A stretch of DNA of 57,763 bases, from NCBI RefSeq assembly GCF_011050055.1, contig NZ_DRGM01000176.1:1-57763 (forward strand), read 5' to 3'. Under the pieces are notes generated by a model that saw only the letters and a list, made by a program, of their open reading frames with translations, had not been told where the DNA came from and made no database searches. Positions 1 through 7,929 of the stretch are shown in pieces; positions within the stretch are counted from its first letter, which is position 1; each line of letters begins with the position of its first letter. The position numbers and the translations under genes were made by a program. This stretch comes from Pseudoalteromonas prydzensis (GTDB lineage Bacteria; Pseudomonadota; Gammaproteobacteria; Enterobacterales; Alteromonadaceae).

Positions 1-126
1 GCTTTAAGTCATAAGCTTTAAGTCATAAGCTTTAAGTCATAAGCTTTAAGTCATAAGCTTTAAGTCATAAGCTTTAAGTCATAAGCTTTAAGTCATAAGC
101 TTTAAGTCATAAGCTTTAAGTCATAA
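1..126 (+). repeat. Tandem array of nine 14-bp units (heptad array H1)
   Basis: The unit gctttaagtcataa is repeated nine times without interruption, starting at the first base of the window, so the array may extend further left. Each 14-mer is two heptads, gctttaa and gtcataa, that both fit GNNNTAA. The same heptad pattern recurs at 2701-2735 and, on the other strand, at 5739-5828. Confidence 0.97.
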
Positions 127-180
127 CTGGCAAACGTGGCCAACTCTATTTTCATTGCCCACTTACAAAATTTTATACAA

Positions 181-235
181 AAAGAGCTTTAAGTGAATTA
201 TTCACAAAGAGGTTTAGAGGCGCTGCGCTTTAGAG
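181..235 (+). repeat. Dispersed 55-bp block, copy A
   Basis: This stretch matches 2782-2836 at 53 of 55 positions, in the same orientation. A shorter copy lies on the opposite strand at 22612-22657. Weaker similarity runs on both sides: a gtggcca stretch upstream, and acaaagcatt followed by gttagtg downstream. Copy A follows heptad array H1 and lies before the chemoreceptor gene. Confidence 0.9.
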
Positions 236-259
236 ATTAACAAAGCATTTTTCTGGTTA

Positions 260-469
260 GTGCCAAATAGAAAGTGGCACAAGGCAAGACAACCCACCTA
301 CTTTGATACCAGTATTGCAAGTGCTGAGGTTGATGGAAAAACGTTACTACTAAAAACTCATGAAGAAGATAAACAGTTGACTAGAAAAATCCTGTTAAAC
401 CCTTTCACAGAGGATGATCAGAACAGCAGATCTATAATATCGGTTTCATCCAGAGCGATGGTTTCTTAA
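260..469 (+). CDS. Small hypothetical protein, doubtful
   Basis: A 69-codon frame from a GTG start. The product is polar (for example KTHEEDKQLTRK) with no signal peptide, membrane segment or domain I recognise. It begins inside the tail of dispersed block A and has no convincing ribosome binding site. It could be the broken end of a transferred gene or a chance frame. Confidence 0.2.
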   Translation: MPNRKWHKARQPTYFDTSIASAEVDGKTLLLKTHEEDKQLTRKILLNPFTEDDQNSRSIISVSSRAMVS

Positions 470-682
470 TCACGGTTTATCATTTTTTTAATGTAGTGAT
501 TAGGTAATACAATTATTTTAAATAAAAATATACATGCAGTATTTATACCGTGCTATTTATTTACACTCGTTAGGTTATTAATTTAAGTTTTACATTGAAT
601 TAATAATGCTTCTTTTTATATTACCCCTAATTATTTGATTTTAATTTATTTTTCAAATCTTGTATGCGAAAATAAAACAAGG

Positions 683-699
683 TTGAGATCACTTCTCAA
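683..699. promoter_or_regulatory. Palindrome in the chemoreceptor upstream region
   Basis: TTGAGA, five bases, then TCTCAA form a perfect 6-bp inverted repeat about 80 bp before the chemoreceptor start. It could be an operator or overlap a -35 element. The rest of 470-778 is very AT-rich and shows no gene. Confidence 0.3.
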
Positions 700-778
700 T
701 TCATACTCTAAATTAAGCTAACCCCAAGCTGTATTTATCTTCGTTTCTATTTAATTAAAATCAGTATTAGCACTCAAT

Positions 779-2650
779 ATGAACTCATATTCACTCAAGA
801 AAAAAATATTATTATCGGTTGTTCTCGCGCTGACAATCGTGGTTGTCCTATTGTCATGGTATAGCTACTCCACACAAAAAGCATTATTGTTAAAAAGTAG
901 CGTTGATAGTGTCAGCCTATCGGGTAAGCAACAAGCGGAACGCATTGAAGCATGGTTAGCTGATCGTCAGCGAGTTATTACTTCTGTTGCAGCTAAGATT
1001 GAAGATAATACCCTCAATGCACTACAGCAAGCGCAGCGTTCTGGCGATTTTCAGTTAACTTATTATGGCAACAATGATGGCGTAATGATTGACTCAAACC
1101 CGAGAATTGACCGTTCAGGGTATGATCCAAGAGCGAGACCTTGGTATCAACAATCACAACAAGCCCGTGAAAGTATTATTACCAAGCCTTATTTAGATGT
1201 CGCGTTTAACTTATTAGTGGTAACGATTGCTCAATCTACCCGCGATGGTGTGGTTGGCGGTGATGTATCAATAGCGAGTATTGTTGATAGCGTGAGTAAC
1301 ATGTCATTACCAGCCAATGGTTATGCGATCATGATGCATAACGACGGCACTGTGATTGCTCATCGAGATGCAAGTAAGTTGATGGGTAAAATAACCAATA
1401 TCGAGGCCAAATTAAATAACCGCCTTATTCAATTAAATGAGCAAACAGGCAAGCTCACCCCAGTGTATTTTTCAGCTGAAGATCGTGAAAAATTATTGTG
1501 GAGTGAACAAATTCCTAACACCGATTGGCAACTTGTTTTTGTACTCGACAAACAAACCCTAGAAGCGCCATTACTGAGCCTAATGGTCACTCAGTTAGGA
1601 TTGGCGAGCTTAGCGCTAATTGTTAGCGTATTAGCTATCTCGTGGCTATTGGGGCTGTTACTTAAACCTCTGAGTCGCGTATCGCAAGCGTTATCACGTA
1701 TAGCAGCAGGGAATGGCGATTTAACACAGCGTATTAGCGTAGATAGTAAAGATGAAGTCGGGGCATTAGCAGATAGCTTTAACTCTTTTGTGGGTAGTCA
1801 ACATCAGTTGATCAGTCATATTCGTCAACTGGCGATTGATTTGGATTTAGACGCAGAAAAAAGCCTACTGACAAATCACTCGAGCGTTAATGAATTACAG
1901 CGCCAACAGCAAGAAGTCACTATGGTTGCAACCGCGGTTACAGAAATGTCCAGTGCCACCCATGAGATTGCAGCGAATGCTGAAAATACCGCTGCCGCAT
2001 CGCAGCAATCGGCGCAAAGCAGTATTCAAGGGAAAAGCTTGGTTGATAAAACCAGAACCACGATTAACTCACTAGCCTCTGAAATTGATGAAACCACAGT
2101 GGTGATCAGTGAGCTGAGCCTGCATGCACAAGCAATTTCAAGCATTTTAACCACGATTCAAGAGATTGCAGAGCAAACGAATTTACTGGCATTGAATGCT
2201 GCAATCGAAGCTGCACGTGCCGGTGAACAAGGCCGTGGTTTTGCCGTTGTCGCCGATGAAGTGCGGGTGTTATCGCATCGTACGCAAAACTCTACCGCAG
2301 AGATTTATACCACGATTGAAACGTTGCAAAATACCACTAAAAAAGCGGTTAGCTTGATGGATAGCAGTAAAGGGTTAGCTAATAACAGTGTTAATGATGT
2401 CAACGCAGCAGCGCAAGCTTTAGAAGAGATCACTCAAGCAGTGAATGAAATTTCCGACATGGCGGGGCAAATTGCCGTCGCAGCCGAGGAACAAACTCAA
2501 GTGACTAACGAAATCACCCGAAACACGGTCGCAATTAAAGATGTCACTGATGAAATCACCTCATCAGCAATGACTCACTTAAGCCAAGCAAAAACACTTA
2601 AAGACCGTGCAACTGATCTAAATGAAAAAGTCGCCACCTTTATCCTGTAG
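779..2650 (+). CDS. Methyl-accepting chemotaxis protein with dCache amino-acid sensor
   Basis: Inner-membrane chemoreceptor of 623 residues. A first membrane helix (about 10-28) is followed by a periplasmic dCache_1 domain (about 35-265), a second helix (271-295), HAMP (296-350) and a cytoplasmic signalling coiled coil. The hairpin tip begins near residue 461 with [20 protein letters not shown]. The sensor holds Y115, R120, W122, Y123, D140 and D162, spaced like the amino-acid-binding motif of PctA-type dCache domains, so the ligand is probably an L-amino acid (inference). There is no C-terminal CheR-binding pentapeptide. The gene stands alone, has its own terminator, and is flanked by direct copies of the 55-bp block. 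Confidence 0.95.
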   Translation: MNSYSLKKKILLSVVLALTIVVVLLSWYSYSTQKALLLKSSVDSVSLSGKQQAERIEAWLADRQRVITSVAAKIEDNTLNALQQAQRSGDFQLTYYGNNDGVMIDSNPRIDRSGYDPRARPWYQQSQQARESIITKPYLDVAFNLLVVTIAQSTRDGVVGGDVSIASIVDSVSNMSLPANGYAIMMHNDGTVIAHRDASKLMGKITNIEAKLNNRLIQLNEQTGKLTPVYFSAEDREKLLWSEQIPNTDWQLVFVLDKQTLEAPLLSLMVTQLGLASLALIVSVLAISWLLGLLLKPLSRVSQALSRIAAGNGDLTQRISVDSKDEVGALADSFNSFVGSQHQLISHIRQLAIDLDLDAEKSLLTNHSSVNELQRQQQEVTMVATAVTEMSSATHEIAANAENTAAASQQSAQSSIQGKSLVDKTRTTINSLASEIDETTVVISELSLHAQAISSILTTIQEIAEQTNLLALNAAIEAARAGEQGRGFAVVADEVRVLSHRTQNSTAEIYTTIETLQNTTKKAVSLMDSSKGLANNSVNDVNAAAQALEEITQAVNEISDMAGQIAVAAEEQTQVTNEITRNTVAIKDVTDEITSSAMTHLSQAKTLKDRATDLNEKVATFIL

Positions 2651-2661
2651 TTTTACGTTAT

Positions 2662-2700
2662 AGCTAGTAGGGCGGATACAGTCCTGCTAGCTTCTTTTTA
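2662..2700 (+). terminator. Rho-independent terminator of the chemoreceptor gene
   Basis: agctagtagg (2662-2671) pairs with cctgctagct (2683-2692) with one G-U pair, followed by tcttttta. It starts 12 bp after the stop codon. Confidence 0.8.
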
Positions 2701-2735
2701 GTTCTAAGTGGTAAGTTTTAAGCCATAAGTGGTAA
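2701..2735 (+). repeat. Degenerate heptad array H2
   Basis: Five consecutive heptads: gttctaa, gtggtaa, gttttaa, gccataa, gtggtaa. All fit GNNNTAA with different middle bases, so the period is conserved while the units differ. The array sits directly after the chemoreceptor terminator and about 46 bp before block copy B, the same order as H1 and copy A. Confidence 0.85.
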
Positions 2736-2781
2736 ACGTGGCCACCGCTATTTTTTAGCCCTGTTGCAAAACATTATAAAA

Positions 2782-2836
2782 AAAGAGCTTTAAGTAAATT
2801 ATTCACAAAGAGGTTAAGAGGCGCTGCGCTTTAGAG
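2782..2836 (+). repeat. Dispersed 55-bp block, copy B
   Basis: Matches 181-235 at 53 of 55 positions in the same orientation. Similarity continues weakly to about 2870. Together with copy A it brackets the chemoreceptor gene. The remaining gene-free sequence to 2965 shows nothing else. Confidence 0.9.
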
Positions 2837-2965
2837 GGATACAAGGCTGACAAAGCATTCGGCAAGTTAGTGGCAGACGTGGGTGGTGGCAATTGATGTC
2901 TGAGCCAGTACAAACTACGATCCACTTAATTTCAAATTATTAGATTCTATTGAATCAATTCAGAT

Positions 2966-3871
2966 TTATCGTTTTGATATTTCGACATACCTCTGGGCAT
3001 AGAGCAACACAATTCTAGCCGAAGCTTCATCATCAAGCATGTTGATTGGCACATCTAACAAATCTGGTAGATCTTCAAATTTTGGTGGTTGCTTTTCCAA
3101 CCAACGCCAACATTTAGTACGATTTTTTTCTACAGTTAATAGTATTTCAAAAATACCTTCTATGATCTCTGGTTGTCCGTACCAGCCAATAGGTTTAATT
3201 GTAGGTTTACGTCCACCTTCAACGGCTCTTGGTAGTTGAGAGCTTTTTAATTCCTCTTCCAAGATATTCTTTCGTGTCCAGTCGGCAAACTTGTCTAATT
3301 TTTCGTTTGGCATCCGTACACTGTCTGTTGTAGGTATAACAAGTCCTATCTTAACTTTGTTTAAGGACTGTATTTTTTCAAGGACACGAGACAAATCAGT
3401 ATCATTTGTGACAAATACTACTTGTTCCAAACTATCATCAGTCATTACATCAAATAATGACTCAACTGCAATATTTACGTCAGTTTGCTTTTCTTCTAAC
3501 TTCCATATATCAACATACTCACACTCATTCGGGGGCTTTTTAGAGTTGTTTTCATCAACCTTAAAAGCACGTGTTTTATTAATTGCGTAATACCCCTTAA
3601 TGATTTCAAGTTGAGCTTCTTGCGTATTAAACTGTAATGCTCGATGATAAGTTTGTTGATCTCTAAGAGAGTCTTCAGACATTGCGGCTTTACCGACAAT
3701 ATCTGCTGTAAAGTACTTAATACTTAAATCATTATATGTGTATGGCTGATGAGAAGAGCTTGGTAAAATGTGATTATAAAATAACTTATACAAATCTAAC
3801 CACTTATGAGGTGTTCGTTTTAAGCAACCGTAATATAAGTTGTATCCATCAATATAAATACGAGTTTTCAA
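2966..3871 (-). CDS. NYN-domain (LabA/DUF88-like, PIN-fold) protein, probable RNase
   Basis: 301 residues opening with RIYIDGYNLYYG, the first acidic motif of NYN/LabA-like PIN domains. TDVNIAVESLFD (about 131-142) and VVFVTNDTDLSRVL (about 151-164) carry the other acidic residues of the metal site. Members of this family are thought to be metal-dependent RNases; one branch is annotated as HspA-type 6-hydroxy-3-succinoylpyridine hydroxylase, which cannot be excluded. The C-terminal ~90 residues have no domain I recognise. The start is TTG with AAGGA seven bases upstream. The setting (block copy B, recombinase remnant, IS element) suggests horizontal transfer. A defence role is possible but not shown. 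Confidence 0.8.
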   Translation of the reverse strand: MKTRIYIDGYNLYYGCLKRTPHKWLDLYKLFYNHILPSSSHQPYTYNDLSIKYFTADIVGKAAMSEDSLRDQQTYHRALQFNTQEAQLEIIKGYYAINKTRAFKVDENNSKKPPNECEYVDIWKLEEKQTDVNIAVESLFDVMTDDSLEQVVFVTNDTDLSRVLEKIQSLNKVKIGLVIPTTDSVRMPNEKLDKFADWTRKNILEEELKSSQLPRAVEGGRKPTIKPIGWYGQPEIIEGIFEILLTVEKNRTKCWRWLEKQPPKFEDLPDLLDVPINMLDDEASARIVLLYAQRYVEISKR

Positions 3872-3894
3872 ACAAACTTCCTTATTTCAGTTAC

Positions 3895-3924
3895 AAAAAA
3901 ACCGACACTAAGGTCGGCTTTTTC
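3895..3924. terminator. Terminator-like hairpin
   Basis: ccgac (3902-3906) and gtcgg (3913-3917) form a short stem flanked by an A run on the left and a T run on the right, so it could work on either strand. No intact gene reads into it from the left, so it may be left from a lost gene. Confidence 0.45.
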
Positions 3925-4102
3925 TCCCTATATTCAGGAGACTCAATGCTGCGCGTGAAAGTAGGGTTAGTTGTTATGTTTAAGTATACACATTTATTTG
4001 ATTTTAGTGGTCAGACCAGTTGCCTGGCTATTTTTTAGGATTAAATGGTATTAACGTGTTTAAGTATAACGAAATTCTGAAAGGCTAAAATAACACTCTT
4101 CA

Positions 4103-4239
4103 TCAAAACAATCCACGACCACCTTTAGAAAAAGGGGGGGAGTAGTTTCAGATAACTGCTTATGACTAACGTGTGTGTAGTGTGTTGTAAGGATACTGGC
4201 ACGACCAAGTACTTCTTGAATAAGCAATAGATATGCGCA
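4103..4239 (-). pseudogene. C-terminal remnant of a tyrosine recombinase/integrase
   Basis: Read on the minus strand, this stretch gives LIQEVLGRASILTTHYTHVS, which resembles the end of a tyrosine recombinase (family pattern IQELLGH..ISTTQIYTHVS). The nucleophile Tyr in YTHV is present, but the upstream LGH histidine is Arg. An in-frame stop cuts the fragment off upstream. A run of seven G at 4134-4140 seems to have shifted the frame near the end: one base less would give a family-like short tail and a stop near 4103. The rest of 3925-4391 shows no other gene. Confidence 0.5.
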
Positions 4240-4407
4240 TTAATCAACTTGCTCGATAGTAAAGTTATTTAAAAAATGTTGCTGAATGTCTGTTTAATAC
4301 AAAGCCATCACCCAATTTTATTCTTCCATCGTTGGGTTTCGTTGCTCTCAACCACAACCTACGGTGATTAATTTAACGACGGACGATTCTGTTTTCCTAG
4401 AACCTAG

Positions 4408-4480
4408 ATGTATGGACTCCCTCTCCCTGAGGAGGTACGGTTTTAATCCGACAAAAGATTAACCAAAGGAGTCCATACAT
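4408..4480 (+). promoter_or_regulatory. Inverted repeat that can sequester the transposase start
   Basis: atgtatggactcc (4408-4420) is perfectly complementary to ggagtccatacat (4468-4480). The right arm contains the Shine-Dalgarno GGAG and the first two bases of the ATG. A transcript entering from outside would fold the start into a 13-bp stem, whereas one starting inside the leader would not. The left arm is also the terminal inverted repeat of the element. Confidence 0.75.
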
Positions 4481-5513
4481 GAAAGATACTAATATATTGG
4501 CTATTGATTTAGCAAAAAATGTTTTTCAAGTCTGCAAGCGAGATCCAAAAGGTAAAATCCTCTTCAACCGAGAGCTTAGCCGAGCAAAGCTAAAAGAGCT
4601 GCTTGCTAAGCAGCCACGCTCAGTGGTGGCGATGGAAGCGTGTGGTAGTGCGCAATATTGGGCTAGGCTAGCACGTGCTCTTGGTCACGAAGTCAAAGTC
4701 ATTTCCGCAAGAACAGTTAAGCCTTTCCAAACTAAGCAAAAAACGGATCGTAATGATGCTTTAGCTATCGCAATCGCCGCTTCTCAAGAGCATATCCATG
4801 GTGCTCGTGTGCAATCTGCCGAAGAGCAGGCTCTGCAATCATTGGAGCGAGCTCGTCATTTAGCAAAGACACATCAAATAGCACAGAGTAATCAAATCAG
4901 GGGCTTACTTGGAGAGTTTGGTATTATTGTGCCACCAAGCTTATCCCAGCTCCGTAAGCACATTCCTTTTATTCTGGAAGACGCTGAAAATAGCTTGCCT
5001 CAGTCTTTTCGTGAAACACTGAATTATTTATGGCAGCACTTGCTACAGCAAATCGAACATGTTGCCATTTTGGAACGCCAGCTCGAAGACGCGGTAAAAT
5101 ATGATACTACCTGTCAAAAGTTGATGAAGTTAGAGGGTGTCGGCCCCATCGGTGCTTTAGGGCTAGCGGTGCGTTTAGGTCAGGGTGAGAATTTTACCAA
5201 CGGTCGTGAAGCATCAGCAAATATAGGGTTAACGCCAAAGCAACATAGTTCAGGTGGTAAAGAACGTATTGGACATATTTCAAAGCGTAATGCAGATAAG
5301 CGACTTCGTTCCACTCTTTTTCAAGGAGCGCCTTCTGTTATCACTCAAGTGAGTAAACGTCCAGCTAGAACAAGCAAAGAGCGTTGGCTACAAGCCTTAG
5401 TTGAGAGAAGAGGCAAAAAAATCGCAGCGGTTGCTTTAGCAAACAAAACGGTGAGAACCGCGTATGCGATATTAAAGAATGACACGGAATATCAGCCAAT
5501 CTCATTGGTTTGA
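4479..5513 (+). CDS. IS110/IS1111-family transposase (DEDD recombinase)
   Basis: 344 residues, usual for the family. The N-terminal RuvC-like domain carries the DEDD residues D10 (AIDLAK), E53 (AMEACG), D90 and D93 (KTDRNDA). The C-terminal Transposase_20 domain has VGPIGAL (about 221-227) and the serine motif GLTPKQHSSGGK (S257/S258), the proposed catalytic Ser. These enzymes excise a circular intermediate and insert it at sites chosen by an element-encoded guide RNA. All catalytic residues are present and no frameshift is seen. The ATG is preceded by AAAGGAG, which can be hidden in a leader hairpin. Confidence 0.95.
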   Translation: MKDTNILAIDLAKNVFQVCKRDPKGKILFNRELSRAKLKELLAKQPRSVVAMEACGSAQYWARLARALGHEVKVISARTVKPFQTKQKTDRNDALAIAIAASQEHIHGARVQSAEEQALQSLERARHLAKTHQIAQSNQIRGLLGEFGIIVPPSLSQLRKHIPFILEDAENSLPQSFRETLNYLWQHLLQQIEHVAILERQLEDAVKYDTTCQKLMKLEGVGPIGALGLAVRLGQGENFTNGREASANIGLTPKQHSSGGKERIGHISKRNADKRLRSTLFQGAPSVITQVSKRPARTSKERWLQALVERRGKKIAAVALANKTVRTAYAILKNDTEYQPISLV

Positions 5514-5554
5514 TATTCCATGTTGAATCAGCAAAGAGCGATGTAAAGCAGGTA

Positions 5555-5680
5555 AGACCGACCAATAGAAGCAAGTTAGGTCCAAAGGCACTTTAGATGC
5601 CGCTTCCTAGAATTTGCCTATTGGTGCGAGTACATTTTAGGGCGAGGTAGCTCCTCGATAAAGCCCGTATATAAGCACGC
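5555..5680 (+). ncRNA. Candidate bridge RNA (seekRNA) of the IS1111 element
   Basis: The right noncoding end folds into two internal-loop structures. Loop 1 is closed by accaatag (5561-5568) with ctattggt (5618-5625), with inner pairs gcaa/ttgc and ggca/tgcc. One side, gttaggtcc (5575-5583), can pair with the left flank gaacctag (4400-4407) at 7 of 8 positions including one G-U. The other side holds cctagaa (5606-5612), identical to the right flank at 5741-5747. Loop 2 is built on cgagg/cctcg (5643-5657): tacat (5631-5635) is complementary to the left end atgta, and atataag (5669-5675) is identical to the right end at 5732-5738. The pairings are short and the RNA ends are guesses. Confidence 0.6.
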
Positions 5681-5738
5681 ATCTATACTTGTTTTTAAAG
5701 ACAGTTCTTTGTTGATTTACTTAGGGAGTCCATATAAG

Positions 5739-5828
5739 AACCTAGAACCTTTTCCCTTGCAACTTGTAGCTTTCAACTTAAAATTTACCGCTTACCGCTT
5801 ACCGCTTACCGCTTACCGCTTACCGCTT
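5739..5828 (-). repeat. Heptad array H3, split by the IS element
   Basis: On the minus strand: six copies of gcggtaa (5785-5826), then attttaa, gttgaaa, gctacaa, gttgcaa, gggaaaa, ggttcta, and ggttctt reaching into the element end. The period is strictly 7 bp, and units near the gene fit GNNNTAA. The array continues beyond the IS element at about 4391-4407. It starts immediately after the stop codon of the polysaccharide deacetylase gene. Confidence 0.9.
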
Positions 5829-6593
5829 TCACCTCGCACTCACTCCTTTGCTCTCTGCCTGCGCGAGCTGTATATATTTACGCTCTACCAGCTGCGATAG
5901 CGGCACGAGTTCAAAACCTTGTTGTTCAAGTTCGGGTAGCTTGCGCTGTAAAAATTCGATAGTTTCAGGGTAGGGGTGGGCAATCGCGATGGCGAAGTTG
6001 TAACGCTCGGCTTTATATTTTAGTTCGTTGAGGCGAAACTGCAGTTGCTGTTCATTAACGATATTGTCTAAAAATACATGGCGGCCAACATTTTCCACAC
6101 CATATAAATTAGCCACGTTTTGCGCTTGGCTTAAGCCGGTAGTGCGGCTATCTAAAAAATACAGATTGCGCTTTTTTAGCACTTCCATGGTCCATTTCAT
6201 GGGCAGGTTTTCTTGGGTAAGCGCTGAGCCCATATGGTTATTCACGCCTTTGACTTGTGGCAGCGTAGCAAGGGCATTGCCGAGTGTATGTTGTAATTGT
6301 TGTTTGTTCATATCGCTGGTGAGTGCACCTGGGCCAAGTGCTTTGCTGTTATCGAGTGCTTGCATGGGAATATGCAGCAGTAATTCTTTATCTGATTGAC
6401 TAGCCAAGCGGGCAAAAATTTGTGAATAGGGGGTATGAGGCAAAATCGAGTACGATATTTTACCGGGTAAATTTAAGGTTTCGAGGTCGCGTTGATGATT
6501 GCCAATATCATCGATCACGATGGCTATTTGCTTGCCTGCCGCAACGGCGGGTAAGCTGCAAATAGCCAATAATAGCCAAGCTAGTTTTTTCAC
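5829..6593 (-). CDS. yibQ: Divergent polysaccharide deacetylase, YibQ family
   Basis: Secreted protein of about 254 residues of the divergent polysaccharide deacetylase family (DUF610, YibQ), thought to act in the periplasm on envelope polysaccharide; its substrate is unknown. Motifs are IAIVIDDIGNH near the N-terminus, VKGVNNHMGSALT in the middle, and a C-terminal AIAIAHPYPETIEFL. I chose the GTG at 6593 because it gives a clean signal peptide (KKLAWLLLAICSLPAVAA); the longer frame to 6701 would overlap ctpA and put 36 charged residues before the signal. The ribosome binding site is weak. Last gene of gpmI-envC-ctpA-yibQ, a conserved order. Confidence 0.88.
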   Translation of the reverse strand: MKKLAWLLLAICSLPAVAAGKQIAIVIDDIGNHQRDLETLNLPGKISYSILPHTPYSQIFARLASQSDKELLLHIPMQALDNSKALGPGALTSDMNKQQLQHTLGNALATLPQVKGVNNHMGSALTQENLPMKWTMEVLKKRNLYFLDSRTTGLSQAQNVANLYGVENVGRHVFLDNIVNEQQLQFRLNELKYKAERYNFAIAIAHPYPETIEFLQRKLPELEQQGFELVPLSQLVERKYIQLAQAESKGVSAR

Positions 6594-6634
6594 GTTTATA
6601 ATTTTTATTATCTTTTTTTTGTGAGCTAAAACGT

Positions 6635-7894
6635 TTATTTCATCGTTAATAGCTGCTGCGCTTTTAATAACAGAGGATCGGTTGCGGCTGAATTTGGCCA
6701 TAACGGATCGTCGCTTCCTTGTTCATTTTTTATTATAACTACTTTATCTATTTGTGAAAGGGTTGATTGATTAATCGCCACGTCGGGGGTCACGCCAATG
6801 CCATCAATTGATTGCCCTGATGGGGTAAAGTATTTTGCGGTGGTTAATTTTAATGCCGTATTACCGTTACCAAGTGGGATCAGCGACTGCACTGAGCCTT
6901 TGCCAAATGACTGACTACCAATTAACGTGGCGCGGTGGTTGTCTTTTAATGCCGCGGCTAAAATTTCTGCTGCAGAGGCTGAGTTTTCATTGATCAGCAC
7001 AACAATGGGCGCACCATTTAAAATATCGCCTTTTTTAGCACGGTAATGTTGGTTTGCATCATAGTAGCGCCCTTTGGTGGTGACTATGGTGCCACTGTGT
7101 AAAAACAGATCCGATACCGCGACAGCACTTTGTAATGTGCCGCCAGGGTTATCGCGCAGATCAATCACTAAGCCTGTAAGGGCTGCGCCATAATTACTTT
7201 GCAGTATTGCTATTTCTCGTGCTACATCATGGAAGGTGTGATTGCTAAAACTATTAATCGCTAAGTAGCCAATTCCAAAACCAGACAAGGAGCTAGTTAC
7301 GCTCTCTAAGTTAATTTCAGAGCGAGTAAGATTAAAATCAATTGCCTTAACTGCATTGCCGCGTTCAATCGTTAAGATGACAGATGCGGTGCCACTGCTT
7401 TTAATCATTTGTGCAACTTGGTTGATGTCTTTATTCATCACCGTTTGCTGATTGATAGCAAGTACCACATCATTTTTTAGGATCCCGGCTATGGCGGCTG
7501 GGGAGTTTTTAATGGTGTTGATAATGACAATTTTTTGCTCTTGCTGTTTTACCTCTATGCCAAGTCCTGTATAACGGCCGTTAGTGCTACTAAATAGCGC
7601 TTCAAGCTCTTGCTCATCAAGGTACTTAGAATAAGGGTCTAATTGCGCTAGCAAGGCTTCAAATTGCTGGTTGTTTTCGAAACTTTGTTGCAGTGCTAAG
7701 TCTTCCACATAATAGGCGTGGATATTAAACAGGATTTCATTTCTTTGCTGGCTTTTTAAATCGCCGACAGTAGTGAGCGCAAAGCTATTAAAACTCAGGC
7801 ACAAAAAAACACTCACGAGTAATAAATAGCTTATTAGAATGCGATTAACAGCAGAGTGTTGTAACTGCTTGATGTTGAATTGTGTATTTGGCAT
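6635..7894 (-). CDS. ctpA: S41-family C-terminal processing protease
   Basis: 419 residues. An N-terminal membrane or signal segment (about 18-40) is followed by an S41 N-terminal region, a PDZ domain (about 105-185) and the S41 serine protease domain (about 205-375). The catalytic Ser lies in NENSASAAEIL and the Lys in GSQSFGKGSVQ, so the Ser-Lys dyad is intact. The family cleaves C-termini of periplasmic proteins, and in Gram-negatives some members trim cell-wall hydrolases. Position between envC and yibQ supports an envelope-remodelling role (inference). Gap to envC is 35 bp. The stop lies about 40 bp before the yibQ start. Confidence 0.93.
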   Translation of the reverse strand: MPNTQFNIKQLQHSAVNRILISYLLLVSVFLCLSFNSFALTTVGDLKSQQRNEILFNIHAYYVEDLALQQSFENNQQFEALLAQLDPYSKYLDEQELEALFSSTNGRYTGLGIEVKQQEQKIVIINTIKNSPAAIAGILKNDVVLAINQQTVMNKDINQVAQMIKSSGTASVILTIERGNAVKAIDFNLTRSEINLESVTSSLSGFGIGYLAINSFSNHTFHDVAREIAILQSNYGAALTGLVIDLRDNPGGTLQSAVAVSDLFLHSGTIVTTKGRYYDANQHYRAKKGDILNGAPIVVLINENSASAAEILAAALKDNHRATLIGSQSFGKGSVQSLIPLGNGNTALKLTTAKYFTPSGQSIDGIGVTPDVAINQSTLSQIDKVVIIKNEQGSDDPLWPNSAATDPLLLKAQQLLTMK

Positions 7895-7929
7895 CAGCTG
7901 CTCCCAATGGGGTGCAGCTGTTTAATCAC

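Larger units (their letters stand above)
4408..5738 (+). mobile_element. Complete IS110-family insertion sequence, IS1111 group
   Basis: About 1.33 kb. A perfect 12-bp subterminal inverted repeat, tatggactccct (4411-4422) and agggagtccata (5723-5734), marks both ends; subterminal repeats are typical of IS1111. The left noncoding end is short (about 70 bp) and the right one long (about 220 bp), again IS1111-like. There is no target duplication beyond a shared AGA at 4406-4408 and 5737-5739. Removing the element rebuilds an uninterrupted tandem repeat of cctagaa, which fixes the boundaries to within about 3 bp. The transposase is intact, so the element may still be active. Confidence 0.9.

Noticed and set aside
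1..236. CRISPR array
   Set aside because: The 14-bp units are contiguous with no spacers, and no cas genes are near.
2701..2836. Integron attC sites in the repeat blocks
   Set aside because: The blocks lack the paired GTTRRRY/RYYYAAC cores and no intact integron integrase is present.
3736..4038. Plus-strand 100-codon frame opposite the NYN gene start
   Set aside because: Its first part is antisense to the NYN gene, it runs through a terminator-like hairpin and the product has no recognisable domain.
5709..5900. Plus-strand frame with repeated AYRLPLT residues
   Set aside because: It is the translation of the heptad array H3 continuing antisense into the yibQ gene; the repeat in the protein comes from the DNA repeat.
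5829..6701. Longer start for the polysaccharide deacetylase gene at 6701
   Set aside because: It adds 36 residues overlapping ctpA and would bury a clean signal peptide that begins at the GTG at 6593.
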